A stretch of 64,000 nucleotides of DNA from the NCBI GenBank assembly GCA_031002005.1, contig CM061919.1, forward strand, positions 228,220,739-228,284,738, given 5' to 3'. A program made the position numbers and the translations under genes. The notes beneath the pieces are model-generated. The model was not told where the DNA came from, made no database searches, and saw nothing but the letters and a program-made list of their open reading frames with translations. Below, piece by piece: positions 23,198 to 35,148 of the stretch (position 1 is its first letter; every line of letters starts with the position of its first letter). This DNA comes from Vandiemenella viatica. Its lineage: Eukaryota > Arthropoda > Insecta > Orthoptera > Morabidae.

Positions 23198-23389
23198 CTA
23201 CAATGATATCAATATCTTTTAATTGAAAATTGACTACTGATTATTTATTATAAAATATATAATCACAAAATAAGTGAATGTTACTAAGAAGTGCTATAAT
23301 TTTAACCAGTTACTATTTATTTTATGTCAGCTTGCCTCTTGATATTGACATATAATCCAAAGCAGTAGAAGTTGAAGGACAACAAAATA

Positions 23390-23470
23390 ATAATTTGTGT
23401 AGGGGAATAAAACACCAGTTACCACATATGACAGCAGCATGGCATCAACATATGAAACAGATATGAACAC
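23390..23470 (-). mobile_element. Decayed PLE tail
   Basis: AGGGGAATAAAACACCAGTT-ACCACATATGACAGCAG follows the AGGGAAA...CAGTTACC...TTACCACAGATGAAGGCAGG order of PLE tails. Minus orientation. Confidence 0.45.
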
Positions 23471-23755
23471 AGATGAAACATTGTAATATGCAGTGTTTAC
23501 ACTTCTTTAGCGGAAGAAAATGGCATGTACAAGGTGGGAATCAAGGAATAATTGTGATTTGTGGTAGTGGAGCAGATGGAAAAGGTGGAAGCAAGTATAG
23601 AAATGGAGAGGGAAATAAGGCTGAAAATGGGGGTAAGGAGTTAAAGATTACATACCCAAACTTTTCAAACTGAATAAATAACAATTTAAATTAATATAAA
23701 GATACATAAATAGTGTGAATATTTGATGATTTATCAGGCTAGCACAGCCGGGTTT

Positions 23756-23915
23756 GTTAATAATATTTAGATTTTCCGGGCGTGCCACTTTATTTATTTG
23801 CTTACCTAAACTTTCGGCAAACATGATGAAGGCTGAAGCATGTCCACCAAAATCTTAGATAAGCAAATGAATAACATGCCACTCCCAGAAAATCCAAATA
23901 CTATTGATACCAATA
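23756..23915. repeat. Fold-back repeat with ~50 bp arms
   Basis: The left arm (TTAGATTTTCCGGGCGTGCC and TTATTTATTTGCTTACCTAA) is complementary, with a few mismatches, to the right arm (TTAGATAAGCAAATGAATAA and GCCACTCCCAGAAAATCCAA). About 55 bases of spacer lie between them. It could form a long hairpin or be a small fold-back element. Confidence 0.75.
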
Positions 23916-24059
23916 TTAACTAAATAAATAAAGAAAAAGAACTTTAAATGTAATTCAGAAATACATGAAGCAGTGCTTATGTTTGGTAGAAATGATGGAA
24001 GAATAAAGAAGGGTGGGAGAGGATATGAAAATTGAAGATAGGCACGGGAAAAGAGGGAA

Positions 24060-24900
24060 AAAAATTAAGAAGATCACTAAGTATTATCCTAGGTTGTTGA
24101 GTCCTGGTGGTTGCTTTGTGCCCACCTTTTGATTCCAGAGGGACTGCTGGTGTTGGGGAGGTCTGACAGCATGAACAGTGAAGAAGGAGTTGAAATTATT
24201 AAAACAAAAGAGGTGGTTTTACAAGGTACTGTAGCCATTCATTCTTACTGCAATTTGTGGTAAAACTTATGAGGAGTTGCAAGTTAACTGGTATATGATG
24301 AAAAGCTTCTACTGAACATGGGGTTAGTGGAGGTAGTAGAAGTGTGGTGCATGTTAAACATCTGAAAGCATAGTCTATTTCTTGGGAAAGTGCCATGGTA
24401 CTGCTTAAAGGATTACTTGTGGCCTTGGGCTTAGTTGAAGTTAGAGGGTCAATTGAAAAATATTTGGAGAGTAACAGGGAAAATTTTGAGGAAAATGGAG
24501 AGGGAGAGCTGAACACAATCAATTCCACAGATACCCATGTTGTAAGGGAGGGATTGTGTAGTGTCGAAGGGATAGCAGCTATTAAAGTGGAGATGTTGTT
24601 GCAGGTTAGTAGGTCTGATGTGAATCCAGTTGTTGAGGCAGTCTTTGGAAAGGGTTACCTCCAAAAATGTGATCTGGGTGTGGGAAAAAAGACCATCTGA
24701 AGTTTAGAATATGACTGGAATTGAGGTTGTTGAAAAAGGTTTTCCCCATATGTCCAGATCATAAAAATATCATCTATGAACCTGAGCATTCTGCTTGGTT
24801 TTATATGTACCTGAATAGATGTATGGTATGCAACCAGTAAAAAAAAATAATTTAAATATCATCGCCTCTGGAGGTTTGTGTTCAGTAAAGATGGCAGGGT
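24060..24900 (-). pseudogene. Degenerate PLE reverse transcriptase region
   Basis: Minus-strand translation gives a decayed RFIDDIFMIW-like motif (near 24730-24790), then IRPTNLQQHLHFNSCYPFDT at about 24560-24620, colinear with IKPTNLQQYLHFDSCHPFH in the intact PLE. The FIDD box is recognisable but the frames are broken throughout. Confidence 0.7.
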
Positions 24901-25039
24901 ATGGAAATTAATAATATGCACTGAAAAAGAAGGAAAATTTAGAGGGTTCATTGAGTGTTATCATTCGCTGATTGGTTGCCTGGAGCTCAGTTTCCTTGGT
25001 AGGCCAGGTTCCCACTTAATAAATTGAGAGGGGTTGCTA

Positions 25040-25730
25040 CTGTTGAGGAGTATTTTTATAACACAAACTTAGAAGTAGGAATAGAAATTACTGTTAACAT
25101 TAAAAATGGCTTGAGCAGATATTGGGAGGTCTGGATTCAGAGTGGATACCATTTGTCTGTGGCCACTAATAGTGAAAGCCAACAATGGCTGTAAGTTAAC
25201 TGGTATATGACAGAGGACGTGTTACAAGTTGCATGGCCTGTGATTGGAAAACCTCCCATGTCATATGCCAGGCAATCGGTGGATCTCAGCTTGAGATAAT
25301 AACCAACTATCCCTTTAAATCTTTCTCATTTCTTAGTGATCATCTTCAATTTCCAACTCTACCAAACATGAATCATCACTCATCAGAGGTGATGTCATTT
25401 AATTTAGTTTTAAATTACAGTTTATTTTTTTACATATTAATTTAATATTGTTTATATATATTTTAATATATTTTGCTTCTCATGTGATACTTTTACATAC
25501 TTTTTATTAAAAATAAGATAGGCTAGGGAAAATAACTCATCACTTACCACTGATAAAAGCAAGACAGAAGAACACAAGAAACAACCACAGATTACAATAT
25601 TTTGATTAATCACCTTACTCATGCAGGAGGTGAGACATATGGTAGGGCGAAAGATGTGTACACATCCAGACCTCTTCCATATTTGTTTTTATAGAGCTCT
25701 ATGAGATCTGGCAATGACCTTTAACTGTGC
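25040..25730. mobile_element. Mixed PLE 3' debris in both orientations
   Basis: A minus-strand GHRQ-like stretch lies near 25140-25170, a plus-strand GLNLR-stop-like end (CTCAGCTTGAGATAATAACC) near 25283-25305, and a minus-strand 3' tail at 25505-25700 (GGCTAGGGAAAATAACTCATCACTTACCACTG...) with a hairpin-like GGTGATTAATC. They belong to at least two decayed copies. Confidence 0.6.
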
Positions 25731-26830
25731 TGATCATAAGCTGGCTCTTGATTTCAGGCACCAAGGTGAAATTTTCTCTTGTAGGTAAATGAGTCAGAGA
25801 CTGTAATAAGTTACCTATTGCAATGCTCAACAATTTACCTTAAACACTGAAGGAAGTTTAAATGTGTGAAGGAGAAAAGCAGGTAGTTTATAAATTTTGT
25901 TCAAATAACTCATGATTTAGGGAAACTGCCTTTGGGGATATGAGTCCCTGGCATTTTTCTTTTTAGATTTTTTTCTTTTGGCTCAAGCCAGAAGCAAAAT
26001 CAAAATTGATCCATAGGATTTAAACACACTTTCACCACATATATAGCGCCAACTGTAGTAAACATATTTAATGTGAGAAGGCTTGTGCCAGACAATATTA
26101 AATCAGTGAGGTGCTTGGTTTTTTACTTGACCTGTGCATGCATGTAGAAAAAGTCTAAAATTTGTGTTTTCAACTTCAGTGTCATGCAGGGGTGCCATCT
26201 TTCAAAAAATCTCATGGGTGCTCATGCTAATTTGATGACTCAGTTCTTTTAAAAGAAGTGGCAAAGTGTGTGAACCAGTTTTCATTAGGAGGATTTTGAC
26301 CTTGCAGGAAATAACTTAGACTAATTTTCATCCAGGAAATATTTAAGATTTCGTGCATAAATAAAATAATAATAATAAAACCTTCCAAATTCTCCACAAA
26401 CATGAAAGGAGTCACAGGCATCATCTTGTCTTACATAATCGTGAAAATCGCATCCAAATCCCTCCAGTAGATTTCAAGTTATAAGGGAAAACAGGCAGCT
26501 TAGTACAGGAAGATTTTGCATTTTCTAAATTCTATTCCATGCTACTAAAATTAATTCAATATTTTGATGTGATTGGGTAGCAAACTTAGAGATTTTCAAG
26601 TTTATAATAATAGCGAATAGATAACTAATGATTTTTGTACATTTAGGAGAACACAGAATATTATTGCATCTGATTTGAGTCCGCTAGTAATTATTACAAA
26701 GATTCAAGTGAGAAGGAGAAAAAAAAAAAAAAAAAAAAAAAAAAAATGATAGAGCAGATACCAGACATAATAATAAAAAATGAAACCATCATATTATTAT
26801 TAATATAACTTTTATTAGCAGGAGATATTT
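25731..26830. other. Unassigned sequence with poly(A)
   Basis: No coding region recognised. A 28-base poly(A) run at 26719-26746 ends an A-rich GAGAAGGAGA stretch. Confidence 0.5.
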
Positions 26831-27420
26831 ATTAATTCCTACTATGGTGGCTACCTATGGAATTTTTGGGCTATAGTTACTAAAACTGGGCAAGAGTTGA
26901 TTGCATACAGTGACAGCTGGATTCAGGGCAGCTACAACAGAGAGTCAAATCAGTTAGAGGCAATGGAATGCGACTATACAGACAGCAATGACATCAAAGC
27001 AGGTCAAAGTGTCAGCAGAATTGAGCTGTGACAGTATGACACTAGGAGGAAGATGGTAGGGAAGAAATTACCACCATTGACTGGAGCTACTCCCCACTAT
27101 GGTGAGGAGAGGCTAACAAAACTCAGGTACATGAGGAGAGAGAGGTTGGTAGTTGGATGTCTCTCTCTTGCAGAGGGAACATCTTATGGGCAGCTATGGA
27201 GAGATGGAGCAAGGCGAGGATGGAGTTAGAAGTGGGTCGCAGATGGCAGTAGGGACAGCCAGCAGCCAACAGCTACGACAGTCATTATAATAAGTGGGAG
27301 AAAGCTATAGAAGTAAGAGGAAAGGCATTTAATAGAGCAAAGCAGTGGGAGTTATAGCCTATGAAGGAGTAAAGGGAGTTAATAATATCATTATTGTACA
27401 TAACTGATGTGAATAAATTG
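26831..27420. other. Unassigned G-rich stretch unlike its surroundings
   Basis: About 590 bases noticeably richer in G (AGGAGGAAGATGG, GGTGAGGAGAGG, GGCGAGGATGGAG) than the flanks. No open frame longer than about 60 codons and no recognised family. It may be a decayed retroelement UTR or an LTR. Confidence 0.4.
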
Positions 27421-27599
27421 TATACATGTGAATATCCTTACTCAGAGTTTCAATTATAAGTACTACTGCTCTCATGACCGAAGAGTCTTACCCACAATTT
27501 ATATGTTCCCTTGGGAGTGGCAGAGCGAAAAGAAAAAAAAAAGATTGCCAGTCCACCACACTACTAAACATATACAATTGTGCTACGAATTGCATAATC

Positions 27600-29470
27600 A
27601 ACTAATAATCATACATATTATTTCTGTAAGGTGTTTTTTTGTCACAAGCCATTATCTCCCTTCATACCAAGCCGAAATCAATGAATGAGGGGTCAAATTA
27701 AATTTTATGGTCTCCACCTTGATTGCATCATATTTTAAGAAAGGATTTTCTCAGAATTCGACCCTTAAAGGGCAAAAAAGTCAGTATTTCTAAAATGCTG
27801 TTTTTTGTGTTGAGAGTCATTTATCTCCCTGGATACCTACCTGAAATTGTTTAATGAAGTATCATTTTAAAGATTAAGATCTCTGCTTTGGACACATCAT
27901 ATATTAAAACAGGAAGTTTTCGAAATTTGACCCTTAAAGGGCAAAAATATCAATATTTCTGCAACACGTTTTTGTGTCATGAGCCATTTATCTCTGTTCA
28001 TATCTAACCAATATAGATAAATGAGGTATCATATTAAAGAGTAAGGTCTCCGCCGTGGTAACATTATATTTTAAGAAATTAATTTTTTGTAATTCAACCC
28101 TTAAAGGGAAAAAATGTTAATATTTCTAAAATGCGTTTTTTGTGACTCGAGCCTTTTATCTCCCTGGATATCTAACCGAAATCGATAAATGAAGTAGGGT
28201 TATGAAGAGCAATGTCTCAGATTTTGTGACATCAGTTATTAAGAAAGAATTTTTTTGGAATTCAACCCTTATAGGGAAAATATATCAATGATTAAACAAC
28301 ACATTTTTGTGTCACGAGCCATTTATCTCACTTCATATCTAACTGATATAGATAAACGAGGTATCATATTAAAGAGTAAATTCGCCGCCTTGGTAAAATT
28401 ATATTGTAAGAAATTAACTTTTCATAATTCTATCCTTAAAGGGCAAAAATGTCAATATTTTTACAATGCTAGTTTTATGCCTTGAGCCATATATCTCCCG
28501 GGATATCTAACCGATATTGATAAGTGAGGTATCAAATTAAAGATTAAGTTCTCCGCACTGGTCACATTATATTGTAAGAAAGGTATTTTTCGTTATTTGA
28601 CCCTTAAAGGGCAAAAATATCAATATTTCTAAAATGCATTTTTTGTGTCTCGAGCCATTTACCTTCTTGGATATATAACCGAAATTGATACATGAAGTAG
28701 GATAATGAAGATTAGTGTCTCAGCTTTGGTGACCTCATATACTAAGAAAGAATTTTTTTGGAATTCGATCCTTAAAGGGAAAAAGAATCAATGGTTGCTC
28801 AACGCATTTTTGTGTCACGAGTCATTTATATCCACCGAGATAGATAAATGAGATATCATTCTAAAGATTAAGGTCTCCACTATGGTCAAATCATGTTTTT
28901 TGAATGGAATTTTCTGAAATTAACCCTTAAAGGGCAAAAATATCAGAATTCCTAAAATGTTTTTTTTTTTGTCTCGAGTCATTTATCTCTCTAGATAATT
29001 AAACAAAATTGATAAACAAGGTATCATTTTAAAGACTGAGGTCTTTGTAAGGTCTTCGGTTGGTTACGCCATATTTTAAGAAAGGAATTTTTCAAAATTC
29101 GACCCTTAAAAGGCAAAAGTATTAATATTTCTATAGCGCATTTTTCCGTCATGAACCATTTAACTCCATTGATATATAACTGAAATCAATAAATGGGGTA
29201 TCATTTTAAATGCTAAAGTGTCCGCTTCAGTCACACTATACTTTATAGAAGGAATTTTTTAGAATTTGACCGTTAAAGGGTAAAAGTATCAGTATTATTT
29301 CTAGAACATGACTTTTTTTATTATTATTATGAGCAATTTATCTCCTTCGATACCTAACCAAAATAAATAAATGACATATCCTTTTAGAGATTAAGGTACA
29401 AAATTAGGTAAAATCATAAATTGAGAATTTTTTTTTCACAATTTGAACTCAAAGTGGTCATGTGTATCTA
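27600..29470. repeat. Diverged tandem array, 168 bp period, about 11 units
   Basis: The marker ACCCTTAAAG (with variants) recurs at 27761, 27930, 28097, 28265, 28432, 28600, 28768, 28923, 29102 and 29269. The steps are 169, 167, 168, 167, 168, 168, 155, 179 and 167. Each unit also has GAGCCATTTATCTCC, a ...TAACCGAAAT-GATAAATGAGGTATCAT block and a TTAAAGA-TAAGGTCTCCGC block. Units differ by many substitutions, so the array is old. The 155 and 179 steps are a local deletion and a local duplication. Confidence 0.92.
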
Positions 29471-31711
29471 ACAGTTCAGAGCCAAGTCCCTCGATTGCAG
29501 CAGCAGTATGGCAGAGATATCAATAAACTATTTTTTATACAATAAGTAACTTTACGGATATATTTTTCTGTTACGGAAACATTTTTGTTTTGCTATACAA
29601 TTCCAGTGTAAACATTTTATTCGTTCAGCAGTACATATCATAGAGATGTTTATATGCTATGTGCATTTTGGTGAGGTTGGTTGTATTCTGTTTGGCTCAG
29701 TGACATTTTGTCGTTCATACAGTGTGCTTTAAATATTCCTAACTGTTTTTTAATATGTTATGATGTGTTCCTATTACACTAAACAAATAAAAATTTACTT
29801 CAAAGTGCGGTTATACTTTTCATTATATTACAAGCATTCAACCTTACTATTCATTGTATTTTATTAGAGAAATTTTTGCAGGGGTCATCTGCTAATTAAT
29901 AAACCTTTTTAAGATGGAATATTTTGTTTTATAATCTATTTTATGATATTATTTTTGCCAATGCAAACGTTTTCTTTCTCTTTTTTTCTTCGAAGTACAG
30001 CTATATTTATAAATTTCTTATTTGTATCCAAGGTACAAATGATCCACTGTTTCTTGGTTTACACACAATACCGTGTGATCATTCAGTCTTTACTGAGTCA
30101 TATTATTCCTTAAATAAGTTTTTATCCTTCGTAATGCTGAAAATGACGTTTTAGTTGTGTATGTCGATACTGAAATATTAAAATTATTTTTAACAATTTG
30201 ATGACTTACGGTACCATATCTTTTGTAGATTCACAATGAGAAATTATATATCAAATCATGGCTTCCACATCGTTCAGATTGACATTTTTTGATCGTGCAA
30301 TGTTTAAAAACTTGTTGCGATGAAGAAACAAATGATCACATCAAAGTCATCAAAGTAGAATTCTTTGACATAACTGCTGCTTGCTCAGTAGGAAATACAG
30401 CGGTTCCATGTTACTCCAATATGTCATATCATTTTTAGTAAAGCGCTTGTCAACACAGCCTATGACTTTATTTAACACTTCAAAACATATTTTTATAAAA
30501 GTCAGCTGACCAGGTAAATTAGTGAGGTTCACTTGATGAATTGTCTATCTCTTAAGGAATCCTTATTTTTGGCGTTTTAGGTTCATCCAGTTTCAAGATG
30601 AGACCTAAGTTCACAGTCAGTTTCCAAAGGTTTTGAAATTTTTCAACAGTTCCTTTGGACTATGTAATGTGCTTGACAGTATTAATATTATGGATTATAA
30701 AGTTGTATTCAGACCTTCAACAAGATGGAGAACTTCTATCAGAAATTGGATCGTAAAAATATATTAAAAAGACTTTTTAAAAACCATTTTACTTTCTGAT
30801 GTTTCTCTCACTATCCCACTAGCTATCTTTTCAATATTTTAAAATCTTATTTCTAATTTTTTGCCATTGATTCAATATAATTTTAACCCTATTGATGCCT
30901 TGTAAATTCTCAATACCTCTTTATGACTCTTAACTAATTAATTTCCCACATGCTTCCAGCTCCTTTTTGCTCCATTTAAGTTTCATTTATCCTTGTCTAA
31001 ATATTGTCTTCTTTACAATGAAATCTATATTTTCCGTATTCCTCATTAAACAAAACCTATATCTCACCTCTGTACTGATATAATATGTACATACCTGTGT
31101 AGATGAATAATCTAACCATTTCTGAATAATACTTCATTGTAATACCTTATTTCTGTACCTTGCTAATACCATATTTCTCTTTTATTTAGATATATGATGA
31201 AAAGAAATGATGAAAATATAGACAACTAAGTGAGAAAGGTTAGGCTGAGAGCAGAAAATCATGAGGAAGGACAGCAAGTAGATAGGCGAATAAAGACAAG
31301 AACCACTTCAACTGTATCTTAGAGAATCTGAAAATTGTCAAGGTTGGCAACACATATTCAAGAATCTGCAAGATCAGCAGGAAATGCAATAGGATCATTA
31401 TATTCATAAATCAGCTGATGATGTAAGGGAAAACTTCTCAAGAATCATCGAAGCATTTGCCTGCAGTTAAACTGAAAAACCATGTAAATCTTAGTCAGTT
31501 CCTTTTTCTGAAAATGTTGTTATCTACTGGATCTACATTATGAAAATCAAATATAGGATTTGAAGGGGATGCAAAAGAGGCCAGCTTGATTTTTATGTAG
31601 AGATTACCATAGAACACAGGCAGTAACTGAAATGGCAGAGGAGCTGTATTAGGAGTTAGTTGACAGCAGATGGATAAATGATATGTATGTATAAGGTAGT
31701 TATCAAGGCAG
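29471..31711. other. Unassigned AT-rich intron sequence
   Basis: No coding, RNA or repeat feature recognised in about 2.2 kb. It lies inside the 13.7 kb GLB1 intron. Confidence 0.5.
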
Positions 31712-32318
31712 TGTAACAGTCCTAATACCTGAATTTTGAATAGTATTGTATGAAATATTTGTAGTGAGCTAAAGTTTGCTTGAAAGTGATTTGATATGTT
31801 TATTTTGTAAATTCTTGTAAATCAGTGTATATAGGCTTTGTTATAGGTAAGAAAATTATTTAAAGTCCATTTAATATGTTTAAGAACCGAATGGTGCAAG
31901 AGAATTTCCTAAATGCTTGTAATTCCATGTATTACTGTAAGTTACGGTGTCTACAGGACAATTTTCTATCGTTTGAAAGGATTTCTGTAAATAATTTTGT
32001 ATTTAAGTATCTATAATTACCATTTCTGATCATTCTGTAATGTTATTAATTAATTTTGTATCAATTCCGATTGTTTTTAATATGTTAGATTGTTTGAGTG
32101 ATTGTTAATGATCGAGAAATATCGGGCGGATGCCTTTGAAGAATTCTCGTAATTTCGATAGACTCTATATAAACAGATGTGCATCTTTGGATTGTAACTA
32201 TGCTTGTGAATATCGCTGACTTGTTTGATTCAAAATAAAACAGCTCTTCAAAAATAATCTGTTTGGTGGACTTTTTAATTAATTAATCAGTAATTAAACC
32301 ACAGAAAGAACCTTAATA
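31712..32318 (+). repeat. 5' LTR with an internal ~100 bp deletion
   Basis: Starts TGTAACAGTCCTAATACC and ends CCTTAATA. It matches the 3' LTR except for a five-base difference near 31745 and a missing block after CTCTATATAAACAGAT (32163-32178). A TATA-like CTATATAAA and the polyadenylation signal AATAAA (32236) are kept. Confidence 0.93.
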
Positions 32319-32334
32319 TGGCGACCGTGACAGG
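32319..32334 (+). promoter_or_regulatory. Primer-binding site, tRNA-Arg type
   Basis: TGGCGACCGTGACAGG directly follows the 5' LTR. It is complementary to the 3' end, including CCA, of an arthropod tRNA-Arg, as used by several gypsy-group elements. Confidence 0.85.
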
Positions 32335-32777
32335 TCGAGAAGTTCTTAAACATCTATGGGATGGATTATCGGCGATAAGCGAACATAACCTGCGAGAAAA
32401 TTTCGACCGGCTACGACACATAGAGGTTATACAGGCGACACGGATTTGACGGCAAGCGGATCTTCTTCGGCCTAAGGCGGAGATTTCCATCGGGAATCGG
32501 CTGCAATCTTCCGACGACGAGTGGATTTTCTTCGGCCTCAAATCGTCTTCCTACAGTGAATTGTGAAAAGTGTGGTTAAGTGTTTGAAGTCAGTGTGGTG
32601 TTTAATGGTTAAATAAGTGCTTCTAAGTGAAATTTAATGTGATACAAAATTGAGGAAGAACTGTAAGTACTGCATTGAACATTCAAATTTGGCTTTTCCA
32701 TGTGATTTTGTGGCAGGTTAGTAAAATTTTAAATCTTATTAACTTTGTTTTCATGTTGATTTTGCTGATTACTGAAA

Positions 32778-33510
32778 ATGGCTGATAGTCAGAATCTACA
32801 AGCATTTTCTGAATTCAGAAGTGAATTAAAAAGTGATACTGACAGTAAGTTTTCCAAATTTGACAGCAAATTTTCTGAATTTAGAAATGAGTTAAAAAGT
32901 GATAATGATAAAAAAATTTCAGAATTTAAAAATGAGTTAAATCTTTACAACAAATTTTCTGAAATTAAGTATCAGTTTTCCGAAATTGATGGAAAATTTG
33001 ATAATAAATTTTCCAAATTTGATAGCAAATTTTCTGAAATTAATTCTCAGTTTGCTGTAATCAATGATCAGTTTTCTCAACTGCAACAAAAACAATGAGA
33101 AAACATTTTCTGATTTGACTAAATGTTTTGATGTTAAAATCGCAGAGCAATTTCAGGGTTTGAGCTCTCAATTCAAGGAAGATATTAACAATTTAGATTC
33201 TAAATTGGGGAAGGTAGTAACAGAATGTAAGGAGAAATTTGGAAAGGTTACAAAATTTTGTGAACAGAGTAAGGCTGAATGTGAAAATTTGATTTATAAA
33301 GAGGTGAAGGAAGTCAGTGAAAATTGTGATAAGATGAAGGAGGAATATGTTGCTTTGTTCCAAGCTAATGATGTTAAAGTTAATGAGTTGAGACAAGAGG
33401 TGGGACTAAATATTAATACATTGGTGAAGCAACAGGAACAGTTAGCGCATGGATTAGAAAGAAATGTAAACAATTGGAAAAAAGGGTTACTGGGCTACAG
33501 GTTCAGTTAA
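32778..33510 (+). pseudogene. Gag N-terminal coiled-coil region (frameshifted)
   Basis: Starts at ATG 32778 (MADSQNLQAFSEF). About 100 residues of repeated KFSEF/KFDSKFSEI heptad-like units with a strong coiled-coil character follow, then a frameshift near 33085. A second helical stretch (33064-33510) has QEQLAHGLERN near its end. The length and regularity of the repeats are unusual for Gag. It probably drives multimerisation; that is inference. A further frameshift near 33490 leads into the next piece. Confidence 0.7.
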
Positions 33511-34234
33511 GTCAGATTCCCTTAGCAGGTAATCCAGTTATCAGTGCTGATATTAAGGAAGAATTTGAATTCTATGATGATAGTGGGAGGCTTCACCCTA
33601 TTGAATTTATAGATAATTTTGAAAGATCAGACTATTTTAATTTGTTACCCAACAATAAGAAAATTGCACTTGTGGGTAAACATCTAAAGTCTTATGCCAG
33701 GACATGGGGTGATAGACAAGCTAGGGAAGTGACTGACTACAAGCTGTTTAAAGAAAACTATTTGAAACATTTTGGTACACAAGCAGGCAGATTCAGGAAA
33801 AGAGGGAGTTAATGACTGGAAGGCCCTATAAACCTGGTCGGGAAACTCAACATGACTTTTTTCATAAATGTTGGATCCGTTGTAAGTATTTAGACCATCC
33901 TTATGGAGAGGAGGAATTCATTGATTTGATAGGAGCTAGGCTACCTCAGCAAACAAGAAATTTAATTGCCACTTTGGATGTAGTAAATGTGGATAGAGTT
34001 TCTGAATTGTTGAGACGCTTGGATGCCCAGGAGTCATTCAATGAACAACATTACCACCATCAACACCATACGAGGGGCAGCAGGAGTCCCCCTAGAAGGG
34101 GTAATGGGTCAAGGGATGGTAGATCTAGGGGACGGGATCGTGATAATTACGCAAGGAGGAATGATAATGGGGGAGTGAGAGAACAGAACCCTCAATCTGA
34201 AAGTGAAAGGCAGCATGGGGGGCAGGCAAATTAA
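33474..34234 (+). pseudogene. Retrotransposon Gag domain (two frames)
   Basis: FYDDSGRLHPIEFIDNFE, YARTWGDRQ and FKENYLKHF are followed in another frame by QEKRELMTGRPYKPG, THDFFHKCW-like and ARLPQQTRNLIATLD. This is the core helical region of retrotransposon Gag proteins, which package element RNA into particles. A frameshift at about 33780 separates the halves. The C-terminal tail is rich in R, G, S and N with no CCHC zinc knuckle, so RNA binding may rest on the basic RG-rich tail. Confidence 0.8.
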
Positions 34235-34248
34235 AGACCACCCCCGTT

Positions 34249-35148
34249 ATGGGCCCCGCAGTGGTGGACAAGAATGTGGGTCCAGGTACCAACTGCTATA
34301 GCGTTAATACCATTTTTATGAATAATCCCCGAGAAGATTTATTGGAAGAGGTAGGGGTAGCAGCAAGTGAATTTCAGAATAAGGTTATGATAGATGTAAT
34401 TAATGATGTTGATGATGTAAAGGTTGATAATAAGATAAAGCGGGAAGGGGACCACCATAGTACCTTATCACTAGAATCAGTGTGCGAAAGTAATAATTTT
34501 CATGTAGAAGATTTTCGAAATGGTCACAGCTTAATTACAAAAAGGGGTGCAGAATTTATAGTGCATACTACAGTGTGGCTATCGGAAACTTGTAAGATCC
34601 AGAATGGCATAGTTGGGACTATGTGTGCTTGTATAGGTGGTAATGAAGTTTGTAGAAGTGCTGAAATCGAGGAGTTTCTCAGATATCTTGAAGGTGAAGG
34701 TGATACAGTGGTGTGGATAGGAGATCCAGATGAGGAGGAGAATTGTAAGTCAAAGTATTTGTCTTCTGAAGAGAGAGAGGTTGAAAAGCCTTATGTACCA
34801 ATCCCTAAGTTGGAAAAATGTCCTAATTTTGACCTAGCTGATACATTATTTAGCTCTTTATTTGGTGTAGATGATGACATTGAAGAAATGGGTGGGAGTA
34901 AGGATTTATTTGAACCAGTTTCTGATTTAGAAAAATGTACAGAATGTGACTTAGATGACACTATGTTTTGTACCCTCTTTGATGTGGAAGCTAATAATGA
35001 AGTAGTAATTGCTGAGAAAAATAATTATGTGGTGGATGAAGTCAGTAAGCCAGATGGTAAAACGGTTTTAGGGACTGATTCAGATAATTTGGTAAGTTTA
35101 AGTAGTAATCAGATGATGAAGAGTGGGGTTGGGAGTATGATGGACTAA
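34249..35148 (+). CDS. Unrecognised acidic 299-residue ORF of the LTR element
   Basis: A continuous frame that starts 14 bases after the Gag stop, in another frame. It is strongly acidic and contains two similar modules: IPKLEKCPNFDLADTLFSSLF and VSDLEKCTECDLDDTMFCTLF. No protease DTG/DSG, RT or integrase motif is present. Because all upstream Gag frames are broken while this one is open, it may be under different constraint or simply younger. I do not recognise a family. It may be captured host sequence or an element-specific protein. Confidence 0.6.
   Translation: MGPAVVDKNVGPGTNCYSVNTIFMNNPREDLLEEVGVAASEFQNKVMIDVINDVDDVKVDNKIKREGDHHSTLSLESVCESNNFHVEDFRNGHSLITKRGAEFIVHTTVWLSETCKIQNGIVGTMCACIGGNEVCRSAEIEEFLRYLEGEGDTVVWIGDPDEEENCKSKYLSSEEREVEKPYVPIPKLEKCPNFDLADTLFSSLFGVDDDIEEMGGSKDLFEPVSDLEKCTECDLDDTMFCTLFDVEANNEVVIAEKNNYVVDEVSKPDGKTVLGTDSDNLVSLSSNQMMKSGVGSMMD

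Noticed and set aside
23473..23673. Glycine- and lysine-rich 66-codon frame
   Set aside because: Simple GGA/AAG-rich composition next to a PLE tail; no sign of a gene.
27600..29470. CRISPR-like periodic repeats
   Set aside because: Units are contiguous and wholly repetitive with no unique spacers, and the genome is eukaryotic; it is a diverged satellite.
32287..32541. 84-codon minus frame across the LTR and leader
   Set aside because: Antisense to the primer site and leader of the LTR element; no family features.
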